This document shows, in pieces, positions 22,283-38,989 of a stretch of 64,000 nt of DNA. Location of the stretch: the NCBI GenBank assembly GCA_002104935.1, contig MCGT01000058.1, positions 16,840 through 80,839 of the forward strand, given 5' to 3'. The stretch comes from Hesseltinella vesiculosa. Taxonomy: Eukaryota > Mucoromycota > Mucoromycetes > Mucorales > Cunninghamellaceae. A program made the position numbers and the translations under genes. Positions within the stretch are counted from its first letter, which is position 1. Each line of letters opens with the position of its first letter. Under the pieces are notes generated by a model, which did not search any database, was not told the origin of the DNA, and saw only the letters and a program-made list of their open reading frames with translations.

Positions 22283-23694
22283 TCATCTTGCTTCTTCATC
22301 GGTGTCTTGGGTTTCCACATGTTCCTTTCCACGGAAATCTTGTTTGCAGAGGGGACACAAAGGATTCAATGCAAGCCACTCATGCACACAATCTTTATGG
22401 AAATGATGACCACACCTATTGAAAAATGCACAGATCCATTAAAAAAATCCTGTGCCAACAAATAATGCAACCTTATTTTTGGCCACTTTTTTTTTTCATT
22501 CTTTTTGGACTTTACCATAGCTTGCAAAGGAGATCGTCAGGCTCATATTCAGAAAGACAGATGGAGCACATGGCGTCTTCTTGGGGAGCAATGCGGAGCG
22601 ATGGAAAGGATGTGGCGTCGGCTGGCGATGGTTTTTGGCGAAGGAGACGAGCGTAGAAGGACCGGAGCCAGGATGGCTTTTTGATGGCGGGTAGAGTAGT
22701 AAAGGAAGGGTTGGCCGAGGTGAGGGGGTCGTCGATTTGTTTGAACTTGTACACTGGGATATGTTGGATTTCTTCTTGACTTGCTCCTACTGTGACGCCG
22801 GGCACATCTTGCACGTGAAATAGCCTCAAGATCACTGAATAAAAGAAATGAGCTTGCAAGTCGTTCTCCTGTCTTTTGTTTTCCTCACCCAGGACGCAAG
22901 GCAGACAAAAGATGACGGAAACACAAATAAAAACCGGGATCAAGATGACAATATAATTGAGCAACACCCAGGTCAAGATAGTAAAATAAAAAGGACGAGC
23001 CTGGATGGCACATGTCTGGGTGGTGAATAGAATGTAGTTGCCAACAATAAACCAAAGAATACCAAAGAGATCAAACAAAGATCGAAGTCTGTTGAATTGA
23101 CATAAAAAAGGAAAATGAGACGATTTATGCGCATTTTCTTTTTTCGGGTCCTACCGGTCGCACCATTCTTTGAGTGTTTGGTCCTGCTGCTGTTGTACAG
23201 GGCGAGCAGGTGCGTGGGTTTGTGGCTGTGAAGAGGTCGATGGCTGGTGGGACGAGGCCGAAGCCGATGCTGGCGGACGGCGAGCCGGTCTGGAGGAAGA
23301 CCGATCAGCAGCTGTTCGACGAGTGTTGCGAGACAAGTGTTGGTATATGATCAACGGCAAGACCAGTCCCAGTCGAACAGCATACACAATAAGATAAGTT
23401 TGCACCGGTCTGTCACACGACTGGTTGGAAAACACCCCCAGAATTACTGCGGACACGGCCACCTAATGAGTGGAAGAGAAAAGGTGAGAAAGGCAAGGAT
23501 GATGGGATGATGGTTACCTGGGCAAGTGTAAAAAATACCGAAGCCAGTAGTAATAGTTTACTCGCTCGAGATATGCTCTGCCAGGATCCACGTAGTAGCA
23601 TCAAGCCATTGGTTCGTACGGTTGTCCCGGACACACCTTGAAGAGACGCAGTCGAATGGGTGTCTACAGGAATGGATGTAGAGGTTGACGCCAT
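22283..23694 (-). CDS. Membrane RING-H2 finger protein (probable E3 ubiquitin ligase)
   Basis: Five exons: 23694-23518, 23462-23155, 23088-22889, 22834-22516 and 22415-22283, about 378 residues. Hydrophobic segments suggest four transmembrane helices: LLLLASVFFTLAQ into VAVSAVILGVFS, YLIVYAVRLGLVLPLIIY, ILWFIVGNYILF and YIVILIPVFICVSVIFCL. The C-terminal RING-H2 is completed only by the last intron: MCSICLSEYEPDDLLCKLW joins CGHHFHKDCVHEWLALN and CPLC. The order Cys-Cys-Cys-His-His-Cys-Cys with WL after the sixth ligand is typical of ubiquitin E3s that bind E2. The compartment (ER, Golgi or vacuole) is not determinable. Confidence 0.88.
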
Positions 23695-24714
23695 GGTCAA
23701 TATCTAAATGAAGCAAAGAGGATAGAAAGTGAAAGAAGAGGAAATACAAAAGGAACGATCCCTGACAACAATGAAAATCACACAAAATAAAAAACAAAAC
23801 AAAAAGGAAGAGTAAAAAAGGTTGGGAGGGAAAAAATCTAGGCTGAATTGCCCTAAAATGGCAAATCAGCCAATTGATATGGCCATCAACAATAACCAGA
23901 AAAGCAGCAGCATTTGTTTTTGACATTGGGATGAAAATAGGATCACAATTGAAAAGACGCAGGAGGTGTGCTGATGCAACGTGATGATTCCTCTTTTATT
24001 AAACTGTAAGTAGGAAAGCGACACTGACCATGAAAAACAAATACGGACTCCCCCCCCCCCCTTGATCGCCCGCATATACCGAGGTTTGAGCAGAAAAAAA
24101 AAGGAGAAAACCCCAACAAGGCGGCATTACAACCCCCATGATGAACTCATAACATACTGCCATTATTTCAAGCCGCCCTTTGGCTTCATTCCCATACCAA
24201 ATGAACAACCCTCGGATTTTTTTTTTTTTGGACGCTGGGCCGGAAAGAGTCGTCAAGTCCCGACCGCAGGCTTCTTTGGCTTTCCTCAGTCCTCCCCTCT
24301 CCATTTCAATGTATGCGTTCTCCAGCTACAGCCTACAGTAGTATTTGGCAAACGCACAGAAAATGACAGCTTTTGCATATTTTTACCTCCTTTACAAAAA
24401 GTCAGAGCCGCTCCTTTGTCTTTCGTTTGCTTTCTTCTGACCAGCGAGAGGTGGATGACGCGTTTCTACCTTCCTCGGGACCTAGGCTGTTCTTTTTTTT
24501 CTACAGTACTGTATCAGGAGAGCAAACAATCATTTAAAAATAAAATGATATGATTTCATTCAAAAAAAAAACAAGAATGTATCAAACTCAAATTAGTGAA
24601 AACTGAAAAAAAAAGGAGGGGGCTGCCAAAAATATAATAATAATAATAATAAAAAGCACGCCCTCACATCTGGATTTTCACGTTTGTTTTAAGCAAGACT
24701 TTTTTTATAGAGGT
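23695..24714. other. Intergenic region with a (TAA)n microsatellite
   Basis: No supported gene in about 1 kb; open stretches on either strand lack codon bias or recognisable motifs. It contains a C run at 24051-24061, a T run at 24219-24230 and an imperfect (TAA)n tract at 24634-24652 close to the end of the YeiH-like gene. Confidence 0.45.
24634..24652. repeat. (TAA)n microsatellite
   Basis: About five to six TAA units following AATA, within the 3' flank of the transporter gene. Confidence 0.8.
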
Positions 24715-26359
24715 TCAGAACTTGGTAAAGGCAACCCATGCTAAAAGAGCAGTAACAACAATGTCGACCAACTGAGCCATCAGGTATAATGTGCACAGCT
24801 TGCCGAGGCTACGCAGGTCCTTCTTAATTTCGCCCAGTTGCAGTCCCAGCCCGATGGACACAAACGACAGGGTGGAAAAGTACTCGGAGACATAGAAACT
24901 AAAGTTGTAGACCGAGGTCCGCTCGGTTTCGACCGTCAGGACAGTATTGAAAAGCACCGCCGTGATGATAAAACCAAGCACGAATTTTGGGAATCGACGC
25001 CACAGTAGCACCAAGGGAGTGTCGCGTTTCTTGGGAGTCTTTGTCAGGGTGACGGCATCCTTATTGGAGGTATAAGTGGCCGAGGATTCGGGGGCAGGTT
25101 TGGGGATGGGCTCCAGGACAAAGGCATCGTTGGTGGTATTGGAAGCGCTGGTGGTTTCGGAGGCAGTGTCGGGTTGCTGCAGGTGGGTTTCTTCATCGTC
25201 TTGCGTCTTGAGCGTCCTTAGTTCGTACTCACTCCAAGCCCATGCAACAATCACAGACAAGGGACCAATCAGGACATTCTGCATCATCTTGACCACAGCA
25301 GCAGTGGACACAGCTTGGTTGTCGCCATAGATGGATGCGGAAGCAATCACAGCACCGGTGGAATCCACACAGCCACCAAACCAAGCTCCCGACACTTCGG
25401 GACTAAGCCCCAAGCGTTTGGCAATATAGGGAAGGGCGATGATGCTGGGGATAGTAAAGATAGAGATCTGGAGGGTGAAAAAAAGTGGTCAGCGATGCAT
25501 TTGTAAAGAAAAGATAGCTTTACAATGGCAATTGGCATTTTTGTCTTGAAGGAGGCTCCCATACTAGCACCCAAAGCAATGGCAGCGCTGGAACCACAGA
25601 TGAAGGTGGCTCCACTGAGGATGATGGCCAGCTGTTTGTCAATGCCCATGTAATGCCACCCGATATAAGCCACGATCATGAAGAGGGTAGGGGTATCTAA
25701 CCAGGAAACAAAGAGGGCACGAGGAGCCAGGGGCCTCAGCACCGAGATATCGATGCACAGTAATACCAAACTGATGGAGATATACAGTTCTGTTTGTTGG
25801 GCAATCTTGAGCCAGGGGGGTAATTCTTGCTTGTCATTGGGTTGGAGGCGGGTGACGACCATACGCAAGCAGCAACCCAAAATAATGGCCCAGATAGAAG
25901 CTCCGAGGCTGGCACTGTGTAAGGTTTCTAAACAAGAAAAAAAAATGAGTTTACTGGACCTTCCAAAGGGATCTGTCAAAAATGGAGGGAGAAAGGCTTA
26001 CTGTTGCTGGCCAGCATATTGCTCACCAGAGCAAAGAGAAAGACAACAAAGTAGCCCAGGGGAAACAGTTTCCAGGCGGTGGGCTGGTAGCAGGCCATCG
26101 CAATATATAACAAAGTGCCCATGATAAAAAAGAGGACCAACAAGCCATAGTTGCCAAGGGTGGCAAATGTCATGAATGGATTGTGATCCCATGGTAGGAA
26201 TTGAGGTTGAGGAATGTCATGTCGAACGGCAGTCACCACCAAACCAAAGAGAATGAGCCCCACCCAGCACGACCACCATTCTTCACTATTCCACCATAGC
26301 AACCATGACTTCTTCTTTCGCACCACAGCCAAGCATTTTTGTGTATCTGGTAAGCCCAT
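24715..26359 (-). CDS. YeiH/UPF0324-type putative anion (sulfate) exporter
   Basis: Three exons: 26359-26002, 25927-25524 and 25467-24715, about 504 residues. The protein is strongly hydrophobic with roughly ten membrane spans. Family-typical segments include SGATFICGSSAAIALG and the GxWxGxxVDxTGAV motif (GAWFGGCVDSTGAVIAS). A hydrophilic insert of about 85 residues rich in Asp, Glu, Thr and Ser sits between spans in the third exon, unlike bacterial members. UPF0324/Cons_hypoth698 proteins are proposed putative sulfate exporters; substrate in fungi is not established. A head-to-head partner is the GATA factor about 900 bp away. Confidence 0.82.
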
Positions 26360-27260
26360 GACAAAGATATTATAGAAAGGAAAAAATGAGAGCGGGAGAA
26401 GAGAGAGAGAGGGGGGGGCCACCGAAAAAAAAATATTTTTTTAGCATGCGGGAACTGAATTACGTTATCGTAGAAAGTGATGACCAGTCATGACGTGGAA
26501 GGTAAGTCTTTATGTCAACGGTAAAGAAGTAGGAATTTTATACGCGCCCGGGAAAAGGAAATGGATCAAAAAAAATGCGGGGAAAGGGTTTTGCAATGTT
26601 TTGACAGTTGGATGAATGAAAGCATAGGTCTGCTTGATCACGCCATCGCCATCGTTGGCAATTGGGCCTCTGTTTCCGCCTTTTTCAACGGGAGCTCAGT
26701 GATTGGCCAGACAGTTTTCATTCAACGCCCGACAGCTCAAAAGGACCCAAACTTTCCCTTTCCTCTTTTTTTCAAGAAGAATTGCTTAATTTGAGAAGAT
26801 GTGCCTAAAACGGATTCGACCTGGTGACATGTGGTGAAATGTGAGGCTCTTGCGTGAAATAATAAAAATCGTGCGTTCTCTTTTTTTTGCATGGTTGATC
26901 CATTCTATTTTATTGGCGTTGGAAATAAAAATCAAACCAATGGTGACTCCAAGAGAAATCACCTCCGAGGAAAATTTTTTTTAGAGAGCCCACCAGCTGA
27001 AGCCAAAAAATTCCAGAAAAAGTGCGTGGGTCAATTTTCTCCAAAATTGGGTAGAACCCACTCTGGAAGCGTGAGAAAGTTCAATCAATGAGAACCCAAT
27101 GATTGGATGGCATTCCTTCACAGCTAAAATTTTTTCAAAAAGTTGCGCGATCAAGGCACCTTTTTATTTTTTTTTTTCTTGTTTATTTTCTCCTTATCTT
27201 TCTCTGACTCCCCCTTTTTTACTCCACACCCTTTTTCGTTGCTGTTTTGCCACTGCCACC
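26360..27260. other. Divergent intergenic region, YeiH-like (-) and GATA factor (+)
   Basis: No gene seen. The right end has a pyrimidine-rich leader (27160-27240) before the Kozak-like GCCACCATGC of the GATA factor, and a GA/G run at 26400-26418 abuts the transporter's 5' end. Confidence 0.45.
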
Positions 27261-28160
27261 ATGCCAACCGACTCGACATCCACCAATAAAGAAGAGGTCC
27301 TGGCAAAATCAGAATCGACGGATGGCAACAAGGAAGACCCTGCTATTATTCATTGCGCCAATTGCCAAACCACCACCACTCCACTCTGGCGAAGAGATGC
27401 TGATGGCCGAAACATTTGCAATGCTTGCGGCCTGTATTACAAACTGCATTTGACTCATCGTCCCGTCGCTCTCGCCAAACCTGTGATTAAACGACGAAAA
27501 CGAGGCTCTGATAAGAAGAAGTTTTACGATATGGAACACAAGAAAATCAAGTCGGCACCCACCATCAAGATGATTTATACCCAGCCGTTGTTGACGCCCA
27601 TTGTTCAATATGCCCCCAAGACCTCCACTTATCCTCCCATGCTACCCAAGATGGACTACAAATGGCCTACACCAGCTCTACCAAACCCCATCTCTCCTCC
27701 CCTCCCACCCGCCTTGTCGTCCACCTCTTCCATCACCTCCTCCCCTTCCTCGGTACCTGATTCTCCTGTTGACCAGCCGCCTGCCTCCTTTACCCTTGCC
27801 GATTGTCAACATCGGCATGAATACCTGGAAAAACGACAACACCTTCAGCAAGAAGTTTCTCGATTGAACCAACTTCTCACTGACGCCTCCGCCATGCTTT
27901 CCCACATTGACAAAGTATTGGACGCAAATCAGTGTCAGATCTGTCCCTCCCCTACGCAAGAGCAACAGGTTGCACAATCTCTTTTATCCCTGGCCCAATC
28001 ACCGTCGTCCTCTCCTTCTGGCCCTTCCTCAGTCTTGCCTGCCAACTACCCCAAATTACCTCCAATCATGACATCTGCATCTCTTCATCATCCACTGCCA
28101 CACCCCTTGGATCTGCCCTCTTCGTTACCATCGTTTCACACGGTGCAACAGCTCAAGTGA
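27261..28160 (+). CDS. GATA-type zinc-finger transcription factor
   Basis: Single exon of 299 residues starting at the ATG at 27261 in a strong context (GCCACCATG). The in-frame upstream extension to 27099 is pyrimidine-rich UTR. One GATA finger at residues about 34-58 has the form Cys-x2-Cys-x17-Cys-x2-Cys ([15 protein letters not shown], then [13 protein letters not shown]). It is followed by a basic tail (VIKRRKR), typical of fungal nitrogen or iron regulators. The middle is Pro/Ser-rich. A coiled coil at about residues 190-225 ([20 protein letters not shown]) resembles the C-terminal zipper of repressive GATA factors such as Gzf3/Dal80/Asd4. The target pathway cannot be fixed from sequence alone. 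It is nuclear and binds HGATAR sites by family. Confidence 0.92.
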   Translation: MPTDSTSTNKEEVLAKSESTDGNKEDPAIIHCANCQTTTTPLWRRDADGRNICNACGLYYKLHLTHRPVALAKPVIKRRKRGSDKKKFYDMEHKKIKSAPTIKMIYTQPLLTPIVQYAPKTSTYPPMLPKMDYKWPTPALPNPISPPLPPALSSTSSITSSPSSVPDSPVDQPPASFTLADCQHRHEYLEKRQHLQQEVSRLNQLLTDASAMLSHIDKVLDANQCQICPSPTQEQQVAQSLLSLAQSPSSSPSGPSSVLPANYPKLPPIMTSASLHHPLPHPLDLPSSLPSFHTVQQLK

Positions 28161-29553
28161 TGAGCAAAAAAAAAAAAAAAAAAATAGTCATTCCGCCGTC
28201 ATTTGATCACTTTGCTTGGATTCCCCTCTCTCATCTGCTTCATTTTTTTTATTCTTTTGTGCATCCCTTGAATAAATCACCACCACCATTCCTTTTGTCA
28301 TCTCAGGTTGTTTGGAAAGACCATTTCATGCTTCGGTTATCTGTTTCAAAGGCTTTCGGCTGTTCCGGAGGCTACATGAACTTAAAGTCCTAAGCACGTG
28401 GCAAGATCTGCACATTGATGTAATTAAAAAAAAAACAATCATCTCCACTCCCATTGGAGGGAGCCTTGCCAGGGGCTGTTTATCCACAGGGGCAGTTGAA
28501 CTGGTCACGGCCACTTCCATCTCTACCCATTGCCAAAAGGTAGGACACCACCGATGTCTTGTCGAATGGCTTGTTCTCCTTCCTGGGTGAATAAAAAAAG
28601 CAGAAAGTGCATGGGCCAATTCTTCAATAGGCAAAGCTAATTTTGGGCAGCTCCTCGTCACAAATTTGTCTGCCTGCCATGGTTTCGATGTCACTTTTTA
28701 CCGAGTCTGTAGATGCCTCTCGACAGGTCATCATGCCTGTTCAAGATTGCACAATTTATTTTTCGCACTCAGAGTTTGCCCCCCCCCCTCTCTTCTCCTG
28801 GCTGGCTGAAACAGCTGCCAGCGCCAGTGCCGCTCTTTCTAACGCCGCCTGGTACTGCAGCGCAAGAAAACTCCTTGTTTTGGCCAGGCGAGAAAACTGA
28901 ACTGGCAACAACTTGGCTGGGTGGCCAAGGCCAATCGACTTGATTTTTTCACCATCCACACTCCACAGGTTTTTCTACACCCATGTAAATTATCACTTTA
29001 AATCTGCCTGAGGAAAAGCGCTTTGAGGCGTCCACCTTGGTTTTTCTCCCGACCAGCTCGTCCTGTCCCATCATCCTATCACTTCCACCACTGCAGGAGC
29101 CAGCTCTTCCACTCGTCCATGAATGTATGTTTGAGGAGACCACTGTGACAACAACGACCGTCCTGTAACCTGATCGGTCCTCCCCTAGGCAAAAAGATGC
29201 GCGCTGCAATGCGTAAGCTTTTGGACTCACCTAACTGTCGGACACTGACACTAGAAAGCCTCCCGAAAACGTCTGGCCATCAGGTCATGTTTGGTCATTG
29301 ACCTTGCGTACAACGTTTTCTATGCTCGCAATACCTGTGGCTACCAGCAAAGTCCTCTTCGTTCATTTGAGCACACACCTTCGTAGCTTGAATAATTTCT
29401 CGGACTGTCATTGGCTGCCTACATTATTCTTTTTCCGCAGTGTGGACATGGAAAGCCACCAGGCTGAAAAAAAAAAAAAAGGCAGTGCTGCATTTTTCCT
29501 GTTCCTCGCTCTTCTCACTATTTTTTTTTTTTTTTTTGTATACCTCTTTGATC
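28161..29553. other. Long intergenic region, no gene recognised
   Basis: About 1.4 kb with only short, uninformative open frames. It contains poly-A at 28168-28184 and 29466-29480, a C run at 28780-28787 and a T run at 29521-29537 just before the MPP10 start. Non-coding RNA or decayed sequence cannot be excluded. Confidence 0.4.
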
Positions 29554-31628
29554 ATGGTGGCTAAAAACAAGCTATCAGCAGCTGATACTTTCATCAAAAA
29601 CGTGGTGGAGAAGCCTCAAGTGTTTTTCGATAATAATCCAAAACTCGTCGAGCAATCCATCGCCCTCACAAAACACTTTTACGACTCTGGTAAGGCAGCA
29701 AGGTTAATGTAGAAACCCAACGCTGATCCATTCTCTCCTAACTTCATTGCCCATGAACACACCAGCCAAAGAGCATGAAACCGAATCATTCTCCCCATTT
29801 ACAGAATTACTCACCGAAGGCTTTGATCATGACCAGATCTGGGAAGAGCTCTGCACACAGAACGAACCCTTTATAACCTTTTGCGAATCGTCCTTGTCGC
29901 AATTTGCAAAACTTTCGCATTGGACGGATGACCAGCGGAGCGATTCACCAGCCTCTGACCAAAGTGAAGACGAAGCCATGTACGATGTGCCTGCAGACGA
30001 TAGCGACATGCAAGCCAGCGAGGACGATGTCGCCATGGACGATCTGGACGAAGACCTGGATGATTCTGACGAGCAAGACGATGAGGACGAACTGGAAATG
30101 GATGAAGAAGATGCCGACGAACAAGAAGAAGATCAAGACGAAAGGTAAACTGTCCATCAACAGCTTGGAGTGCTACGGAAGTCTTATTTTTTTTTGTTTG
30201 TTCCTGCAATGTAGTGACGCCCCCAACAAAGCGTCTGAAGTCGATGACGAGTTCTTCAACCTAGAATCATTCAACAAATGGACCGAAGAACAGGAAGAGC
30301 TGGACATGATGTCAGATCATGAAGACGACGATGATGAAATCGATTACGATAACGACTTGGACGGCATGGACGACGACGACGACGAACTGTTACAAGCAGC
30401 AGGTATGATTTTAAGAGTTGCCCAAAAGTACCTTTTGCCTCATATGCTTTCTCTTTGGCAGACCTCACCTACAAAGACTTCTTTGTTGCCCCTAAAAAGC
30501 GGAAAAACGCCGGTCCCAGGAAGCAAGTGTCATTCAAACCCGACGACAATGAAGACGACATGGAGGATGCCGGTCTGGAAGACGACGAAGCCAGTGGCGA
30601 CGAAGACGACTTGCCTACCAAGACCCGCAATCTCTTTGACGACGAGGAGGAACTTGACCAAGTCGGCCAGGAAAAATCAAAATTCCAGCGCCAACAAGAC
30701 AGGATACAAGAACAAATTGATCAGTTTGAACAAGAAAACATCGAAGGTCGTCACTGGACCCTGAAGGGCGAAGCTTCAGCCAAAGCCCGTCCTATCAACA
30801 GTCTCTTGGAAGAAGATCTGGAATTCGACCACTCTGCCAAACCTGTGCCTGTCATCACCCAAGATGTCACCAACGCTCTGGAAGACCTGATCAAACTGCG
30901 CATCAAAGAAGTAACCCATCCAAAAAAAAACAGCAAAGGAAAGGAACACATCGCTCATTTTTTCTTTCTATCGGTTTTAGAACAACTTTGACGATGTCGA
31001 ACGCAAGCAAGATCCTACACTACGACCCTTCTTACCTTCAAAGCGAGTAGAATTGCAGGACACCGCCTCGAAGAAATCACTCGCCGAACTGTATGAAGAC
31101 GAATACGTCAAGACCACCACGAGCAATGCCTCGAACGAGAAGGACGAAGCCTTGGCCAAGGAACACGAAGAAATCAAGTCCATGTTCCAGACTCTCTGCT
31201 ACAAGCTGGACGCCCTCTCCAACTTCCATTTTACCCCCAAGCAAGCCCAACCCGAGTTGACAGTGGTCAGCAACGCAGCCTCCATCAGCATGGAAGAAGT
31301 GATTCCTGTCAACGTGTCGGATGCCACGCTCTTGGCCCCCGAGGAAGTCTACGACAAGCCCGCAGTCGATGTCAAGGACCGTTCAGAAATGGACCAAGCC
31401 GAACGCAAGCGGGCCCGCAAGGTCAAGAAGGTCCAGAAACGCAAGGACCGGGCCCTCAAGGAGAAGGAGCGCCAACTTTTGCACCCCAACGCCAAGGTCA
31501 ACGACCGCCAAGCAAAGACCAATGCTGTCAAGGAACTCATGGGCCAAAAGAACGTCACCATGATTGGCAAGGACGGCAAGCAAATGAAAAAGGACAAGAA
31601 AATCGCCTCTGCCTCCCTGTTTTCATAG
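29554..31628 (+). CDS. MPP10: U3 snoRNP component MPP10
   Basis: Five exons: 29554-29689, 29766-30144, 30215-30402, 30462-30910 and 30981-31628, about 599 residues, in the range of the yeast and human proteins. The order of features matches Mpp10: an N-terminal helical segment, two long acidic stretches rich in Asp/Glu, the boxes FFNLESFNKWTEEQE and LTYKDFFVAPKK, the conserved ENIEGRHWTLKGEASAKARP with NSLLEEDLEFDH, then RPFLPSKRVELQ and LYEDEYVK, and a basic C-terminus (RKRARKVKKVQKRKDR-like). Mpp10 with Imp3 and Imp4 joins U3 to the nascent pre-rRNA in the SSU processome for 18S maturation; nucleolar by family. Confidence 0.93.
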
Positions 31629-32167
31629 TCCTCCCTCCCATCTCCACCTTGTTATTGTTCTCAACAAATATTCCATTTTCTCATTTGTTTGCATACAGCA
31701 TTATTTTTTCTCCCTTTGTCGTGAAAATAAATTTAGACATTTTCGACAAAATTGGCAACAAAAAAAAAAAAAATAAGAACCTTGATTTTATTAGCGAAAT
31801 TTTGGCTGGTACAACAATGGTGCATAAGTGACATATGAAAATAAGCTGGTGGAATGGAGAGCAGAAAAAAAAGGGGGAGATCAAGTTAGAAAAAAAGTAA
31901 GGGGTTGGGGGACGTGAGCCATTTTTTTTTTTTTTTTTTTTTGCTTTTTCCTTTTAGGACATGAAGCATCATATGGCATGTCCTGCCAAAAAAATAAAAA
32001 TAAAAAAGACGGTGGATTGCGATGACCAACCATAGAAGATGTTTGCCGGGTAACATAGAAAATTATACATAAAGAAAAGGGACAGACAGGGGTATCATTC
32101 ATAACTAAAGAAAAAGACGTTGCTGCCATTGGCGTTGGCTGGTGATGGGTGGGTAGGGCATTTTTTC
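31629..32167. other. Convergent 3' intergenic region
   Basis: AT-rich spacer between MPP10 and the unknown minus-strand gene; poly-A/poly-T tracts at 31759-31772 and 31922-31942; no gene seen. Confidence 0.45.
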
Positions 32168-33085
32168 TTAATGAACTTGACGGCGGTGCCACTCTAGCAC
32201 ATGACATGTGGCTGAGGCATCATGAAGAGGAGAACTTGGTTCATCACCCAAAGTAATTTTGAATCGACCTCGTTGGATCACACGCACCGAGCCGAGTGAA
32301 TGCCAAGTCTCCGAGGCATCGACCAAGGAAAAATGTGACACGTGATCGTACAGAGAAGGCGACTTCTTGGCTGGGTCCAGCGACTGAGGTTTCCAAAAGC
32401 GATCATCAAGAATAGAAAAGGGACGTGCAGGCATTGCCAAAGGCCTTGGACAGTCATGACGTGTGGTTGGAGGTGAAGGAGATGTGGACCCAGAGGAGGA
32501 CGAAGCTGTCGTCAACATGGAAGACCGGAGTGCAGAGGAAGTGGCAACAAGTGGCGGAGGTGCCAAACCGTCTACCAGCGAGTCAACCGGCTCATCCATG
32601 TCTTCTTGGTCGCTGTCGGACAGGTCATCCTCATCACTGGACAGATGGTCAAAATCATGCCGACCATACGGCATCATGCTCCTGGACCGCCGAGGCGGAG
32701 TCAGGCCCGTTGCGCTTTTCTCTGCAAAGACATCGTCATTGTCATCATCGGTGTCCTGATCGCTGTGGTATCGGCTGCGTTTCACACTGATGCCGGCCAT
32801 AAAAGCAAATTGGCTGGCCGTCAGGTCTTGCGTTTCAATCAACGTCGAAGTGCGCCGAATACATTTTTCAGTGGCAGCAGCAGCGACGGTGTTTGAAGAG
32901 CCCCTGGGTGGATCTTGAGCGGCATGAATTTGCGATGGCCACTGTTTTATCTTGGCAAGACCACGTCGCCATTTACTTTTACCAGACCCCATCGGCTCTG
33001 GTTCATCATACTTGGAAGGAAGCGTCACGCAGCTAAAGGGACATGACATTGGCCGGCTGTTTTTCTCCATTGGCCGCATGAACAT
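32168..33085 (-). CDS. Uncharacterised, largely disordered fungal protein with a C-terminal GRFKI motif
   Basis: Single exon of 305 residues starting at the ATG at 33085 (MFMRPMEKNSRPM). The N-terminal half is basic and polar; a central acidic Ser/Asp stretch (HLSSDEDDLSDSDQEDMDEP) is followed by Ser/Thr/Pro-rich sequence. The last ~75 residues look ordered and more conserved: FWKPQSL, LYDHVSHFSLVDASETWHSL, then SVRVIQRGRFKITLGD. The VIxRGRFxIT box resembles short docking or regulatory motifs seen in fungal signalling proteins, but I do not assign a function. Divergent from the USP7 gene across about 1.1 kb. Confidence 0.7.
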   Translation of the reverse strand: MFMRPMEKNSRPMSCPFSCVTLPSKYDEPEPMGSGKSKWRRGLAKIKQWPSQIHAAQDPPRGSSNTVAAAATEKCIRRTSTLIETQDLTASQFAFMAGISVKRSRYHSDQDTDDDNDDVFAEKSATGLTPPRRSRSMMPYGRHDFDHLSSDEDDLSDSDQEDMDEPVDSLVDGLAPPPLVATSSALRSSMLTTASSSSGSTSPSPPTTRHDCPRPLAMPARPFSILDDRFWKPQSLDPAKKSPSLYDHVSHFSLVDASETWHSLGSVRVIQRGRFKITLGDEPSSPLHDASATCHVLEWHRRQVH

Positions 33086-34179
33086 TTGCCAGAGTCAATG
33101 ATAAAAAGTAAGAATTTACAAAAAATAAAAGTACAAGAGAAAAAAAAAATGTTGAAAGATGAAAAAAGAAGAACTTTTTTTGACGACGTGAATTATATCA
33201 TAAACAGGCTGCGGGTTTAATAAAATAAGGGGGTAGATTGGGAAAATATGGACGATGATCAGTGCAAAGAAACGACATTTTTTTTTGAGGCTTTTTTTTT
33301 TTTTGGACGTGTAATTTGGCTGGAGGGTTGGAAGGAAAGTCAAGAAAAATGCGAGTGAGCGAATTGTCCTCCAATCTCCCGAGCGCAAAATCACCTCAAG
33401 TTCTGGTAATCTTTAAAAAACTCCTGAAAATTTATTTGAAAAAGATTGGCCAAGGCGGTTGGAACGGGAGAGAGGGGGAGATGCTCGTTTTCTCCTATTT
33501 TGGTGACCTTGCTCTTTTCCTAATCATGCAAAATCCTCTTTGGGATCTCCCCATTTTAATGGATTATGTCATGCATTTTTTTTTTATTTTTAAACATAGG
33601 TACTGTTTCATGCAAGCCATTCCCTTTGACATCACCAAGTAGAAATCCAAGAAAATCTGCCCATGCGGTGGCCCTTTTTTTTTTTTTTTCTCTCTCTCTC
33701 TCTCTCTGTTTTTCATGCCGTCATGTCTACCATCTTTGGGAAATTCTTACTTTTATGTCCAAGAGTCTCAGTCTATTGTTGGAGCCATTGAAGATTGAAA
33801 TGGTCTTGACGTTGTCATGGTAACCAACCACTGACCCTGGGACTGTCCAGCCCTTATTCGTTCACGGACCAATCACTTTGTGACCTTGTATTTTTTGCTC
33901 TGGTAAGCATTTTCTGCTCACCAGAGCTATTTTTGCATTGAAGCCAATCGATCGTTACGATACAAAAAAGGTGAAGGTTGGCGATCGCCCTTTTTTTTTT
34001 TTTTCTCTTCCCGTGAGGCACGGAAAAAGCGTAGGAGACTGGTGGAGTTTCAAAACAAGGCTGTGAAAAAAGCAGCTGTTGGTCTGCTGTGGGTCTCCCT
34101 TTTTCTTTGTTGCACACTTCTCTCACACTCCAAACTTTTTCTTTTTTTTTTTTTTTATTCATTCTCATCACGCTTTTAC
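33086..34179. other. Divergent intergenic region with microsatellite and hairpin
   Basis: No gene seen. Contains a (TC)n tract at 33689-33708, an 8-bp perfect inverted repeat at 33897-33927 with a 15-nt loop (GCTCTGGT/ACCAGAGC), and T runs at 33991-34004 and 34142-34157 before the USP7 start. Confidence 0.5.
33689..33708. repeat. (TC)n microsatellite
   Basis: About nine to ten consecutive TC units directly after a long T run. Confidence 0.85.

Positions 34180-38989
<4,810 letters not shown>

Noticed and set aside
28161..29553. Small ORFs in the 1.4-kb gap before MPP10
   Set aside because: No codon bias, no motifs, and interrupted by homopolymer tracts; treated as non-coding.
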